From contig CAZBEO010000030.1 of NCBI GenBank assembly GCA_964490935.1, positions 1 through 37,509 on the forward strand: DNA of 37,509 nt, read 5' to 3'. The notes beneath the pieces were generated by a model that saw nothing but the letters and a program-made list of their open reading frames with translations, was not told the origin of the DNA and ran no database searches. The translations under genes were made by a program, and so were the position numbers. Below are positions 22,470-33,100 of this stretch, one piece after another. Positions within the stretch are counted from its first letter, which is position 1, and every line of letters begins with the position of its first letter. Source of the stretch: JAQVYB01 sp964490935 (GTDB lineage Bacteria; Verrucomicrobiota; Kiritimatiellia; RZYC01).

Positions 22470-25400
22470 ATGGGAAAACAATGGATAGCTCTTTTCGTCT
22501 TGCTGGGTGTATGCGGTTGCGCGACCCGCGAGGAGCCGGTTGTCGTGTCGGATTCGCCCTCCGACCAGGCCTCGGTTGTGGCGGAAGAAACCGTGTTGGA
22601 AGAGGAGGTGATTGAAGTCACTGCGCCTGCACCGCTCCTCCCGCACGAGGGATGGACCGTTACGGCATCGAGTTCGGAGTCCGAAGAGTTTGGCCCCGAC
22701 CAGGCGATCGATGGCTCTGCGGTCACGCGCTGGGCGAGTACTTGGAATGATGCGGAATGGTGGATGGTGGATTTTGGCTGCGAGGAGCAGGTCGCCCGCA
22801 TCAACCTTCTATGGGAGACGGCATTTGCCCGGGAGTACAGCGTACAGGTCTGCGCGGACGATGGAGCGTGGGAGGATGTGTATGTGGAGCGAAGCGGTCG
22901 GCCCGGACCTCGGGTGATTGAGATGGAGGAGCAGCCGGTCCGCCGCGTCCGCATTGAATGCCGCAAGCGGGGAACGCAGTGGGGGAACTCCCTGCTGGAG
23001 GTGGGCTTTAATCAGGAAAAACCAATCGAAGCGTCGGCCACGGCTTCTTCCGGCGGTGGCGATTTTGAGCCGGCCAATGCGGTGGATGGTAGCTTTAGCA
23101 CGCGCTGGAGCAGTGGATTTAACGATGTGGAATGGTGGCAGCTTCGCTTTGATGAACCGTCGGTGGTGGGTGGTGTGATCATTCACTGGGAAACCGCTTT
23201 TGCGGAAAAATTCCGTGTGCAGGTTTCCAACGATGGCGAAGAATGGACCACGAAATTTGAGGAACTCGAAGGCGATGGAAACACGGACATTGTGTTCTTC
23301 GAGCCGACCGAGGCGCGTTATCTGCGCATCGAGGGATTTCAGCGTGGAACGGGCTGGGGTTATTCGATCTACGAAGTGGAAATTTTGAAGGGCGAGGATA
23401 ATCCGGTGGTATCGGCAAGCAGTGAGCAGCCGGGCGCAGGTGCGGGGAAGGCGTTGGATGGCAACAAGACCACGGGTTGGCATTCTGCCGAGTCGGGCGA
23501 ACAGACCCTGACCGTGGAACTGCCGCGCATCTTCGAACTGGGCGGCCTGGAACTGTCGTGGGGCGATGATTATGCGCCCCATTACCGCATCGAAGTGCGG
23601 GAGGGCGATGCTTGGAAAACGGTTTTTGAGGAAAAAAGCGGCAATGGAACGACGGACTACGATTTCTTTCCGGCGGTGAAGACCGATGCCTTTCGCATCG
23701 TCTGCCTGAAGGATTCGGCGGGCGCGGGCTATGCCCTGGTGGAAATCAAATGCAAGAGTGGTGGCGAGGCCGCCACGCCGCTGCGTTATTACAAGGCTGC
23801 GGCGTTGGATGCACCGGAAGGATGGTTTCCGATGTGGCTGCGGCGCATTCAGGAGTTCTGGACGATCGTGGGTGTGCCGGAAGATACCGAGGAAAGCTTG
23901 ATCAGCGAAACAGGGATCATCGAGCCGCGCAAGGGCGGGTTCTGCGTACAGCCGTTCGTGTGGTCGGATGGAGCGTTGACCACTTGGGCTCAGGTGGACG
24001 CATCTCAGTCGCTGCAGGACGGTATCCTACCGATTCCTTCCGTGACGTGGCAGGCGCCGGGTTGGACACTGGAAATGACTGCTGCCGCCCGTGGTGTGGC
24101 ACAGGCCTCCATGACGCTCGTGCGCTATCGATTAACGAATCAGGGCGATGCACCATTTCAGGGAAAGCTAGCGCTCGCGATACGTCCGGTGCAGTTGAAT
24201 CCGGACTGGCAGCGTGGCGGCATGAGTTCGATTCGCAGTGCGGAGTGCCGTCCGGATGATCAGCCTGCGCGTCTGATCACGGATGGCCGTGTGGGCGTGG
24301 TAAGTTTGACGCCGCCGACGGCGATGGGTGTTGCGCCGATTCAGGACGGGGATGTTTCGCGTTGGATCAATAAGGGTGAAGTGCCGTCGTCGCTGCAAGC
24401 GGAAGAGGCCGATGGCATGGTCGGCGCGGCGATCCTGTACGATCTGGATGTGGCACCGGGTGCGAGTCAGGATGTGATTTTGGTCTATCCCATGCATGCG
24501 TACTTCGAGCAGCCTGCCGAGGCCGCGAGTGATCCCGAGGCCTATTTCGCCTCCGTGTTGGCACAGGAAACGACGAACTGGTCGGACCTTCTGAACCGGT
24601 TTTCCATCGAGACGGGTGACCCGCGTCTGACGGACATGATGAAGACCTATCTGGCCTACATTCTGTTGAATAAGGATGATGTCTGGATCAAGCCGGGGCC
24701 GCGCAATTATAATCATGCCTGGATACGCGATGGCGCGATGACCAGCGTGGCGCTGATGCGCATGGGCATTACCGAGCCGGTCAAACGCTATGTGGATGCC
24801 TATTCCGCGCTGGTCAACGAACAGGGATGGGCGCCCTTTATCATTCTGGAAGGCGGGCATCCTGTCGCCTTCAACGAACACGGACACGAGGGGCAGGAAT
24901 ACGACAGTCAGGGGCAATATGTATCGCTCGTTCGGCAGTATTACGACTTCACGGGCGACGAAGAAACCGTGCGCGCGTATTACGGCAAGGTGATGGCCTC
25001 GCTGAAATTCGCGGCCCGTCTGCGTGAAGAGCGCAAGACCGAGGAATATCAAAATGATCCTGCGCTGAAGCCGTATTACGGGATTCTGCCGGAGTCGAAC
25101 AGTCACGAGGGCTATTTCCCTGCGAAGCACAGCTACTGGGATGATTATTGGTATCTGCGCGGGCTGACGGATGGTGCGTATCTCGCCCGGATGCAGGGGC
25201 AGACAGACGATCTGGCGTGGATCGAGGCCGAGGATGCCGATTTCCGCGAGTGTCTGATGAACTCGCTGCTGGCGGTGATTCAACGCGATAACCTGAGCAC
25301 CATTCCCGGATGCGTCGAGTTGGGCGATTTCGATTCTACCTCCACGGCTATCGCGCTCAGTGCCTGCGATGAAGCAGATTTTCTGCCGGAGCCTTATCTC

Positions 25401-28400
25401 AGCCACACCTTCAACGAATATTACCGCAACACCTTCAAGCCGCGGTTGACACCAGGGCATGCGGATACCTTCACGCCTTATGAAGTGCGCACCGCCGAGG
25501 CGTTTATTCGTATGGGCAAGCCGCAGGAGGCGTTGTCCATGCTGAATTATTTCACGGATCGCTCGGCGCTTCCGCGCGAGTGGCATCATCTGGCGGAAGT
25601 GGTGCATGCCCGCAACCGCGCGCCATCGTATCTGGGCGATATGCCGCACACATGGATCGGGGCGGAATATATCAGCGCCGTACGTGCGCTTTTCGCCTAT
25701 GAAACAAACGAAAGGCTTATGTTGGGCGCGGGCATTGATCCGGCGTGGCTTCCGCACGGCGTACGCGTGAACCACTTGCCTACGCAGTATGGACTGCTTT
25801 CGTATTCCATGACGTTGAGCGACGATGGAGCCACGCTCGAATTCAAGGCGGAAGGCGATGTCAAACCGCCGAATGGTTTTGCGCTGCGCCTGCCGCCGGA
25901 ATTGGAGCCCACCAACGTGCTGATCAATGGGCAGCCTGCGGTTCTTGAGAATAACCTCGTTCATTTTTCAGCGTTTCCTGCGGATATTACGGCTACCATC
26001 AACCCTGAAAAGGTAAAAAAAAAAGCAATGAGTAACGAACGGACCATGCCGCCGAAAGAGGAGTGGGTGCTGACTTCTTCGGCGGATGAAAACAGCCGCT
26101 TTAAAGCATCGTTTGCCGCTGATGGACGTATGGATACCCGCTGGAGCAGTCCGGCATCCGATCCGCAATGGTTGTGCATCGATCTCGGGCGCGAAACCAC
26201 CGTGTGTGGTTTGGTGTTGTATTGGGAAGCAGCGTTCTCTTCCGAATATCGGATCAGCGTTTCCACCGATGGGCGTCGCTGGATTCCGGTGTTCTATACG
26301 GCGAGCAACGCGGGCGGACAGGATGATGTGAATTTTCGCCCGGTCCTTGGGCGTTATATCAAAATCGATTGTCTGAAGCGTGCCAGCGGATGGGGGCACT
26401 CTCTCTGGGAAGTGGATGTGAAGGGAATGGATCGGCAGATACTTATTGAAGCGCCCACCGCGCCCGGAAGCAGTCCGGATCACATGACCGATGGCGATAC
26501 GAACACCGTCTGGATCAGCGATGGAAGCGCCACGCCCGAGATGATCATGGATTTGCGGGAGCGCCGTCCTTTTGCCGGACTCCGTATTGATTGGGGCGCG
26601 ACCTGGCCGCAGAAGATGACGCTTTCCTCTTCCGACGACAAGGTGCATTGGAAGGAACTCGCCACCTACGATGAAGGAACCGGCGTGTTCGATCTGCTCA
26701 TGCATCAGCGCGAAGAGGCACGCTATTTGAAATTGGCCATGGCCTCTTCTTCCTCCCCGGATCAAGTCGTGCAAATCCGAAAAATCAGTCTGCGCGCTCC
26801 CGATGCGGTGTTGACCCCGATGGCCGCCTATGAACTGGCAGCAAAAAAAGCGCCAGCCGGGCACTATCCCGAAGCACTGAATGGACGGCAGGCATACTGG
26901 ACCATCATTGGGTTGCCGGGCGACAGCGAGGAAAGTCTGGTGGATGAGTATGGCAATGTGGAAGTGCGTGCACACGGACCTTCGCTGATGCCCTATGTGG
27001 TGCAGGATGAAACGATTTATTCCGCATTGGATTCAGAACGGGTTGAGCAGACTCTTGCGCAGGGCCATTTGCCCTTGCCGAGTGTTTCGTGGGTACTCCC
27101 GCAGCAGATGTCCTGTTCCGTGGAGGCGCTGGCCGATGGGCAGCCGGGCGATGCGTTTACGCTCGTGCGTTACACGTTGAAAAACACATCCGACGCGGCG
27201 GTCACGGGGCGTCTGGCGCTGGCGATCCGTCCGCTGCAGGTGAATCCGAAATGGCAGCATGGCGGTTTTAGTCCGATCCGGCAGTTGACCATTGGGGTGA
27301 CCAATGGTTTCACCGAAGTACATATCAACGGGGAGCTGGCCTGGGTCGGTTTGGCTCCGGCAGATGAGTCGCTGACGGTGGCGTTCAACTATGGTGATGT
27401 GATCCGTCGCCTCGGGGATGTCGCTCACGCAAAGACCGCTGAACAGGATGAAGCCGGAATGCTTTCCGGCGCGATGCTGTTCGATTATCAGCTTCAACCC
27501 GGCGAAGTTAAAAGCTGGTTGGCGGTTGCACCGCTGCAAGAAAAGACCGATTCCATGAAGGCGCTGATGCAGCAGGCAGCTACGGAAAGTCCGGATGTTC
27601 TTTTCGATGAGACACGGGATCGTTTGGCGCAATATTGGGAAAAGAAAATCTCTCCAATTGGTTTTGATCTGGGGGATCGTGCCGTAGCCGACACCGTGAA
27701 ATCGCAGATTGCCTACATTCTGATCAATCAGGATGGCCTGGCGATTCAGCCCGGCTCCCGCAACTACAACCGTTCCTGGATTCGCGATGGCTCCATCACG
27801 GCCACGGCCATGATGCGAATGGGGCTGATCGACGAGGTGAAGGATTATCTGAACTGGTACGCCGCCAGTGTGCAGCCTGATGGACTCGTGCCGCCCATTC
27901 TGAACAATGATGGTTCGGTCAATGAAGGCTTTGGATCGAATCTGGAATATGACAGCCAGGGCCAGTTTATTTACGCCATCATGCAGTATTATCGGGTCAC
28001 GCAGGATCGCGCCTTTCTGGCGCAGCACTTCGACCGCTTGGTTATGGCCATGCGCTTTATGCAGAGCCTTCGCGAAAAAACACTGAAAGAGGACTACCTG
28101 GCTGGCACCCCGGATCGCGATCGTTTTGTGGGCATCCTTCCGCCATCCATCAGTCACGAAGGTTATTCCACCCCGGCGCACAGTTATTGGGATGACTTCT
28201 GGGCTTTGCGCGGCTGGCAGGATGGTGAGGAAGCGGCTGAATTGCTTGGTCGGCCCGAGATTGCCGAATGGGCCGGTGAACAGTATCAGCTGCTGAAAGA
28301 TTCCGTAACCGCCTCCGTGAATGCTACCATGCGGACTTTCAAGATGAATTCCATTCCCGCATCGGCGGATTATGGCGATGCCGATGTGACCTCCATTTCC

Positions 28401-30113
28401 ATTGCTCTGGCTCCCTGCAATCAGTTGGATGTCCTACCGGAAAAAGAGCTGACGGAACTCTACGACCGCTATCTTTCCGATATCGACGCCCGTGGCGAAA
28501 ATGGCGCATCCTATCGCTATACGCCATACGAAGTGCGTAACATTATGGCGCTGGCGCTGCTGGGGCGGCGTGAGGATGCCTGGCGACTACACGACTTTCT
28601 GTTCAAAGACCGACGCCCGGCAGGTTGGAATCATTTTGCCGAAGTGGTGGTGAGTGAGCCACGACTGGGCACCTATATCGGCGATATGCCGCACACGTGG
28701 GTTGGTGCGGGCTATGTCAATTCCGTGCGTGGGTTGCTGGTGCGCGAGGAGGGCGATCGCCTTATTCTTCTTCACGCCACGCCGATTGCCTGGCTGGAAG
28801 GGGAAGGCGTGCGCCTTACCGATTTACCCACGGCCTTCGGTCCGCTTTCGATGCGCGCTGTTTATCAGAAGGATCAACTGACCGTCGATCTCGAGCAAAC
28901 ACCGGCTGCCGCCACGAACGTCTGGTTGAATTGGCCTCGGAGCCGTCCTCCCGACCAAGTGCTGGTGGATGGAATTCCTTTCACGGAAATCGCCTTGTCC
29001 GGGATGGCCATTCCGTCGGGTGCAAAAACCATTCAGGCCACATGGAACACCTCGGGAATGACAGATAAACAAACGACGCAATTGTTGAACTGGATGAAGA
29101 TCAATCAGGACAGCGCGTCCCCGGAAAAGCAACTGATGAGTGATACCCTCGGTGGAGACATAGCGCAAACGTTCAATAACGCCCTCGCGGCGATGGCCTA
29201 CATCGCACTGGGTGAGGAGGAACGTGCCGGACGTATTCTGGATTTCTTCCGGGATGCCACGGTGAAGGACAACGACGATCAGTTCCTGCAAAATCTCTAC
29301 TATAAGGGCGAGGCGCGTGGTTTCTTTCAGAATGCCTGGCTGACCGAAGCGGACGGGCATCAGCGTTTTCACTGTGCGAAGGACAGCGACCGCTGGATGG
29401 GCGATATGGCCTGGCTCGTGTTCGCCTGCAAGCAGTTCGATGCGCGCTTCAATACCGATCGCTATGAAGGCCTCGCACAGGAACTCTTTGCGCTGCTGAA
29501 AAGCTGGTATGTTCCGCAGGGAGCAGGCGGTTACTTCGCGCACGGCTGGCGGAAATCCGACAGCTACCTGCACGAGGATCATGGACACCATGAGGGCAAT
29601 ATCGATGCCTATGCGCTCTGCGTGATGATGGGCGATATGGAAACGGCTGGAAATATCGCGGACTGGTTGAAGCCGCAACTCACACGCGACGATATGCCGC
29701 TGGATCTGTACGGGTGGCGCGTGCTGGCGTTTGCTCCGGCTGATGCGGAGTATCTGGGAATACCCGAGAGCGTTCCGGGCTATAAAAAAACTCTGATTTT
29801 CAATGGGCAGAACGTGGTGGGTTTCACGGCGTTTGTGACCGGGGATGAAAATATCTGGAGCGATGGCCTCGGGCATATTTCCTGTGCCTACAGTGCCGTG
29901 GACAATCCAGAAAAAGCGCGTTATTATCTGGAACAACTCGGGCGCTTGATACTCCCCGAATCGTTCAACGGGAAAACAGAATACGGGATTCCGTATACGG
30001 CGCGGAATACACCGGGTTACGAATGGGTGAACACCCGTGAAGGGTTTGTTTCCTGTGCGGCATGGTATATCATGGCCGCTCAGCGTATGAACCCGATGCA
30101 GATTTTAAAATAG
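22470..30113 (+). CDS. Giant lipoprotein: five CBM32-like domains and three alpha/alpha-barrel glycosidase-like modules
   Basis: A 2547-residue secreted lipoprotein. A short signal peptide ends in a lipobox (V-C-G-C, C17). Residues 60-430 hold three F5/8-type C (CBM32-like) domains; about 440-1180 is a six-hairpin toroid with NYNHAWIRDGAM (about 745-757), YDSQGQYVSLV and HSYWDDYWYLRG (about 886). A linker with an A10 tract leads to a duplicate: two CBM32-like domains (1198-1445) and a second toroid (1447-2180) with NYNRSWIRDGS (about 1770) and HSYWDDFWALRG (about 1905). Residues 2196-2547 are a third, different alpha/alpha module (DRWMGDMAWLVFACKQF, EDHGHHEGNIDAYALCVMM). W-I-R-D-G is typical of GH15/amylo-glucosidase-like toroids, but I cannot name the family or substrate. 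GGAG lies 7 nt before the ATG. It stands between the permeases and the GH94 gene, so it probably trims an extracellular glucan before import. Confidence 0.85.
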   Translation: MGKQWIALFVLLGVCGCATREEPVVVSDSPSDQASVVAEETVLEEEVIEVTAPAPLLPHEGWTVTASSSESEEFGPDQAIDGSAVTRWASTWNDAEWWMVDFGCEEQVARINLLWETAFAREYSVQVCADDGAWEDVYVERSGRPGPRVIEMEEQPVRRVRIECRKRGTQWGNSLLEVGFNQEKPIEASATASSGGGDFEPANAVDGSFSTRWSSGFNDVEWWQLRFDEPSVVGGVIIHWETAFAEKFRVQVSNDGEEWTTKFEELEGDGNTDIVFFEPTEARYLRIEGFQRGTGWGYSIYEVEILKGEDNPVVSASSEQPGAGAGKALDGNKTTGWHSAESGEQTLTVELPRIFELGGLELSWGDDYAPHYRIEVREGDAWKTVFEEKSGNGTTDYDFFPAVKTDAFRIVCLKDSAGAGYALVEIKCKSGGEAATPLRYYKAAALDAPEGWFPMWLRRIQEFWTIVGVPEDTEESLISETGIIEPRKGGFCVQPFVWSDGALTTWAQVDASQSLQDGILPIPSVTWQAPGWTLEMTAAARGVAQASMTLVRYRLTNQGDAPFQGKLALAIRPVQLNPDWQRGGMSSIRSAECRPDDQPARLITDGRVGVVSLTPPTAMGVAPIQDGDVSRWINKGEVPSSLQAEEADGMVGAAILYDLDVAPGASQDVILVYPMHAYFEQPAEAASDPEAYFASVLAQETTNWSDLLNRFSIETGDPRLTDMMKTYLAYILLNKDDVWIKPGPRNYNHAWIRDGAMTSVALMRMGITEPVKRYVDAYSALVNEQGWAPFIILEGGHPVAFNEHGHEGQEYDSQGQYVSLVRQYYDFTGDEETVRAYYGKVMASLKFAARLREERKTEEYQNDPALKPYYGILPESNSHEGYFPAKHSYWDDYWYLRGLTDGAYLARMQGQTDDLAWIEAEDADFRECLMNSLLAVIQRDNLSTIPGCVELGDFDSTSTAIALSACDEADFLPEPYLSHTFNEYYRNTFKPRLTPGHADTFTPYEVRTAEAFIRMGKPQEALSMLNYFTDRSALPREWHHLAEVVHARNRAPSYLGDMPHTWIGAEYISAVRALFAYETNERLMLGAGIDPAWLPHGVRVNHLPTQYGLLSYSMTLSDDGATLEFKAEGDVKPPNGFALRLPPELEPTNVLINGQPAVLENNLVHFSAFPADITATINPEKVKKKAMSNERTMPPKEEWVLTSSADENSRFKASFAADGRMDTRWSSPASDPQWLCIDLGRETTVCGLVLYWEAAFSSEYRISVSTDGRRWIPVFYTASNAGGQDDVNFRPVLGRYIKIDCLKRASGWGHSLWEVDVKGMDRQILIEAPTAPGSSPDHMTDGDTNTVWISDGSATPEMIMDLRERRPFAGLRIDWGATWPQKMTLSSSDDKVHWKELATYDEGTGVFDLLMHQREEARYLKLAMASSSSPDQVVQIRKISLRAPDAVLTPMAAYELAAKKAPAGHYPEALNGRQAYWTIIGLPGDSEESLVDEYGNVEVRAHGPSLMPYVVQDETIYSALDSERVEQTLAQGHLPLPSVSWVLPQQMSCSVEALADGQPGDAFTLVRYTLKNTSDAAVTGRLALAIRPLQVNPKWQHGGFSPIRQLTIGVTNGFTEVHINGELAWVGLAPADESLTVAFNYGDVIRRLGDVAHAKTAEQDEAGMLSGAMLFDYQLQPGEVKSWLAVAPLQEKTDSMKALMQQAATESPDVLFDETRDRLAQYWEKKISPIGFDLGDRAVADTVKSQIAYILINQDGLAIQPGSRNYNRSWIRDGSITATAMMRMGLIDEVKDYLNWYAASVQPDGLVPPILNNDGSVNEGFGSNLEYDSQGQFIYAIMQYYRVTQDRAFLAQHFDRLVMAMRFMQSLREKTLKEDYLAGTPDRDRFVGILPPSISHEGYSTPAHSYWDDFWALRGWQDGEEAAELLGRPEIAEWAGEQYQLLKDSVTASVNATMRTFKMNSIPASADYGDADVTSISIALAPCNQLDVLPEKELTELYDRYLSDIDARGENGASYRYTPYEVRNIMALALLGRREDAWRLHDFLFKDRRPAGWNHFAEVVVSEPRLGTYIGDMPHTWVGAGYVNSVRGLLVREEGDRLILLHATPIAWLEGEGVRLTDLPTAFGPLSMRAVYQKDQLTVDLEQTPAAATNVWLNWPRSRPPDQVLVDGIPFTEIALSGMAIPSGAKTIQATWNTSGMTDKQTTQLLNWMKINQDSASPEKQLMSDTLGGDIAQTFNNALAAMAYIALGEEERAGRILDFFRDATVKDNDDQFLQNLYYKGEARGFFQNAWLTEADGHQRFHCAKDSDRWMGDMAWLVFACKQFDARFNTDRYEGLAQELFALLKSWYVPQGAGGYFAHGWRKSDSYLHEDHGHHEGNIDAYALCVMMGDMETAGNIADWLKPQLTRDDMPLDLYGWRVLAFAPADAEYLGIPESVPGYKKTLIFNGQNVVGFTAFVTGDENIWSDGLGHISCAYSAVDNPEKARYYLEQLGRLILPESFNGKTEYGIPYTARNTPGYEWVNTREGFVSCAAWYIMAAQRMNPMQILK
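26015..26024 (+). other. A10 tract, possible slippage site inside the giant gene
   Basis: Ten consecutive A encode Lys-Lys-Lys at the junction of module 1 and module 2. Losing one A gives TGA, and gaining one gives TAA, within four codons after the tract. Slippage in either direction would therefore release a complete module-1 protein of about 1,185 residues. It could also mark a sequencing-sensitive fusion of two genes. Confidence 0.6.
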
Positions 30114-30143
30114 AAGCAGCGTCGCAGACAGGAGCAAAATACG

Positions 30144-33100
30144 ATGACCATGAGAACACTGAAATCCCGTGAACAATTTGAATTGGTGACGGTGAAAAAC
30201 GATCACGGGCTTTGCTTTCGTTTTCTTCCGAACGGCGGACTACATTCGATTCAATGCGGGGACATTTTTATCAATCAGGTGCTGGGCAATCCGCTGGAAG
30301 GCGGGATGAATGCCGTCTATCTTCGTCTGCACAAGAAGGACGGTGTTTCCTGGGTTCCGCTGGTCGGGCCTGCCTCGCAGAGTTGTTTCGATCTTGGCGA
30401 TGGTTCGCCGGCATGGCATGGGGAGTGGAACGGGTTGAAATATGCTTGTCGTCTATTGCTTTCCAAAACGTCTGCGTCCTGGTTCTGGCGGGTGGATGTG
30501 GAAAACACGGGTGCGGAGTCGGTTTGTTGGGACGTGGTGTACGTGCAGGACATCGGGTTGGCCGTTTCGGGGGCGCTGCGCAGCAATGAGGCGTATACCT
30601 CGCAATACATTGATCACCAGGTGGCCCGCCATCCCCGACTTGGGCCGGTGTTGCTCTCGCGTCAGAATCAGGAGCAGGGTGCGGGTATTCATCCCTGGCT
30701 GATGCAGGGTGGACTCCAACCGATGGAGGGATGCCTCACCGATGGATTTGATCTGTACGGACTGTCGTTCAAAAAATCAGGACTGGCCGAAGCGCTTCAA
30801 AGGCCCGTCATAGGCAACGTAAAACGGCAATATGAATTCGCCTGCGCGGCCCTCCAGACCAAGCGGAGGGAACTGGCACCCTCGGCCGCCGCGACCGTGG
30901 TCTTTTTCGGACGCTATGTGTCGACACATCCGGAGGCGTCCTCGGAGAAGGACTTGGCACTCGTCAACGAGGTGGCGAATGAATATGCGGCGCTGTCGGT
31001 CGAGGCCCCGCCCGTCGGGGGAAATTCTTCGGTGCGCAATCTGTTCAATGCTCCCGCGATGGTTTCGGGCGATGAGCTTTCAGAAGAGGAGATAAAAGGC
31101 TTTTTTCCGGATACGCGTCGTCATGAGGAACGCGATGAATCCGGGAAGCTGCTTTCCTTTTTCTCCGGGCGTGATCGGTATGCCGTGCTGCCGGAAAAAG
31201 AGCTGAGGATGGAGCGTCCGCATGGGCATATCCTGCGTGCCGGGCAGAGTGTCTTTCCGGATAATTCTGTTTTCTGTTCGACCAATTATATGTACGGCCT
31301 CTTCCATGCGCAGATCACGCTTGGGAATACCTCCTTTTCCAAATTATTCTCAGTTCCCCGCAATGCGCTTAATGTGAGCCGCGCCTGCGGTCAGCGTATC
31401 TTTATTGAAGACGACGGCGTCTGGAAGCTGCTCGGTATGCCTTCCGCCTATGAGACAGGGATTTCTTCGACGCGATGGATTTATAAGACATCCGCGCGAA
31501 CAGTGACCATCACCGTTTGGGTCTCCTCGTGCGATGCCGCGATCTTTACGAACGTGGATGTGCAGGGTTCGCCTTGCCGCCTGCTGTTGACGGGCGAGGT
31601 GGTGGTGGGCAACGGCGAATTTGAATCCTCTCCGACCATGCAATTGAATGCACCCGAAGGGGTGGTGACGTTTCGTCCCGATCCGGCAGAGCTGCTCGCG
31701 CAGCGGCAGCCCGGCGCCGTCTACAAGTTGGTGGTGCCCGAGACGGAAAAGCTCGAAGCGCTGGGCGGCGATGAACTGCTGTTCGAGGACGGTGCTGAAC
31801 GCAACTATCCCTATCTGGTCCTGCGTACTACGCCGCTGCAGTCGTTCGATTACGTGATCGTGGGCAGCATGCAGGACGAAGGTGATGCGGAACGGATCGC
31901 GGCCAAATATTGCCAGAGCCCAATTAATGTGGTGGCGATGACCAAGGAGGCGGATGCCTTCTGGTCGTCGTTGATGAATCACGCCGAACTGCGCGGAGGT
32001 GGAGAGAAGGCCTTGCGTCTTAATGATCTGCTGAAATGGTACGTGCATAACGCCATGATTCATTACACCGCGCCGCACGGACTAGAACAATACAGCGGGG
32101 CCGCCTGGGGCACGCGAGATGTCTGCCAGGGGCCGGTCGAGTTTCTGTTGGCATTCGGAAGATACGCACCCGTGGCCGATATTCTGAAGCTGGTGTTTGA
32201 GCATCAGTATCAGGAGGATGGCTCCTGGCCGCAGTGGTTCATGTTTCTGGAGTATGCCAATATTCAGCACTTCCATTGTCATGGCGATATCATCATCTGG
32301 CCGCTTAAGGCCCTCTGCGACTACCTGGAAACCGCGAACGACTTCACCATTCTTCATGCCCGCATTCCCTACACGCGGAAGGATGGTTATGCGGTCACGA
32401 AGGAAAGCTATGCCCTGATCGAGCACGTGCGCAAGCTCATTGAGTACATCGAAAGCGAGTGCATTGATGACACCGCACTAATCTGCTATGGCGATGGCGA
32501 CTGGGATGACACACTGCAACCGGCCGACAGCACCATGAAGACCCGGATGGTCAGTGGATGGACCGTCGAGCTGGTCTATCAAACCTTCCGTCGTTTTGCG
32601 CGCCTGTGCGATAACGCGGATCTCGCGGAAGAGGCCGCACGGGTGACCGGGCTGGCCGATCGCATTCAAAAGGACTTCAACAAGCATGTCATTCGGGATG
32701 GCGTGGTCAGCGGGTTTGTATACTTCGATGAGCAAACCGGTCCGCGGAGTCTCCTGCATCCGAGTGATACCGTGACCAATATCCAATACCGACTCTTGCC
32801 CATGACACGCGGCATCATCAGCGAAATCTTCACGCCGGAACAGGCGGCGGATCATTACGCGATTGTTCGCGATCATCTGCTCTTTCCAGACGGCGTTCAT
32901 TTGATGAATCGTGCCGTGCCATACAACGGCGGCGTGCAAAAATACTTCCGCCGTGCGGAAACGGCCTCAAATTTCGGGCGCGAGATCGGCCTGCAATATG
33001 TGCATGCGCACATCCGCTATGCGGAGGCGCTGGCCAAGCTGGGCAAGGCCGATGAATTGCTGCACGCCCTGCTTGTGATCTGTCCGCTGCAAATTCAGAA

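Noticed and set aside
24168..25964. Long minus-strand frame (598 codons) inside the giant gene
   Set aside because: Antisense to conserved toroid motifs on the plus strand; no family resemblance. The same applies to the minus frames at 25968-26975, 27033-28181 and 28824-29936.
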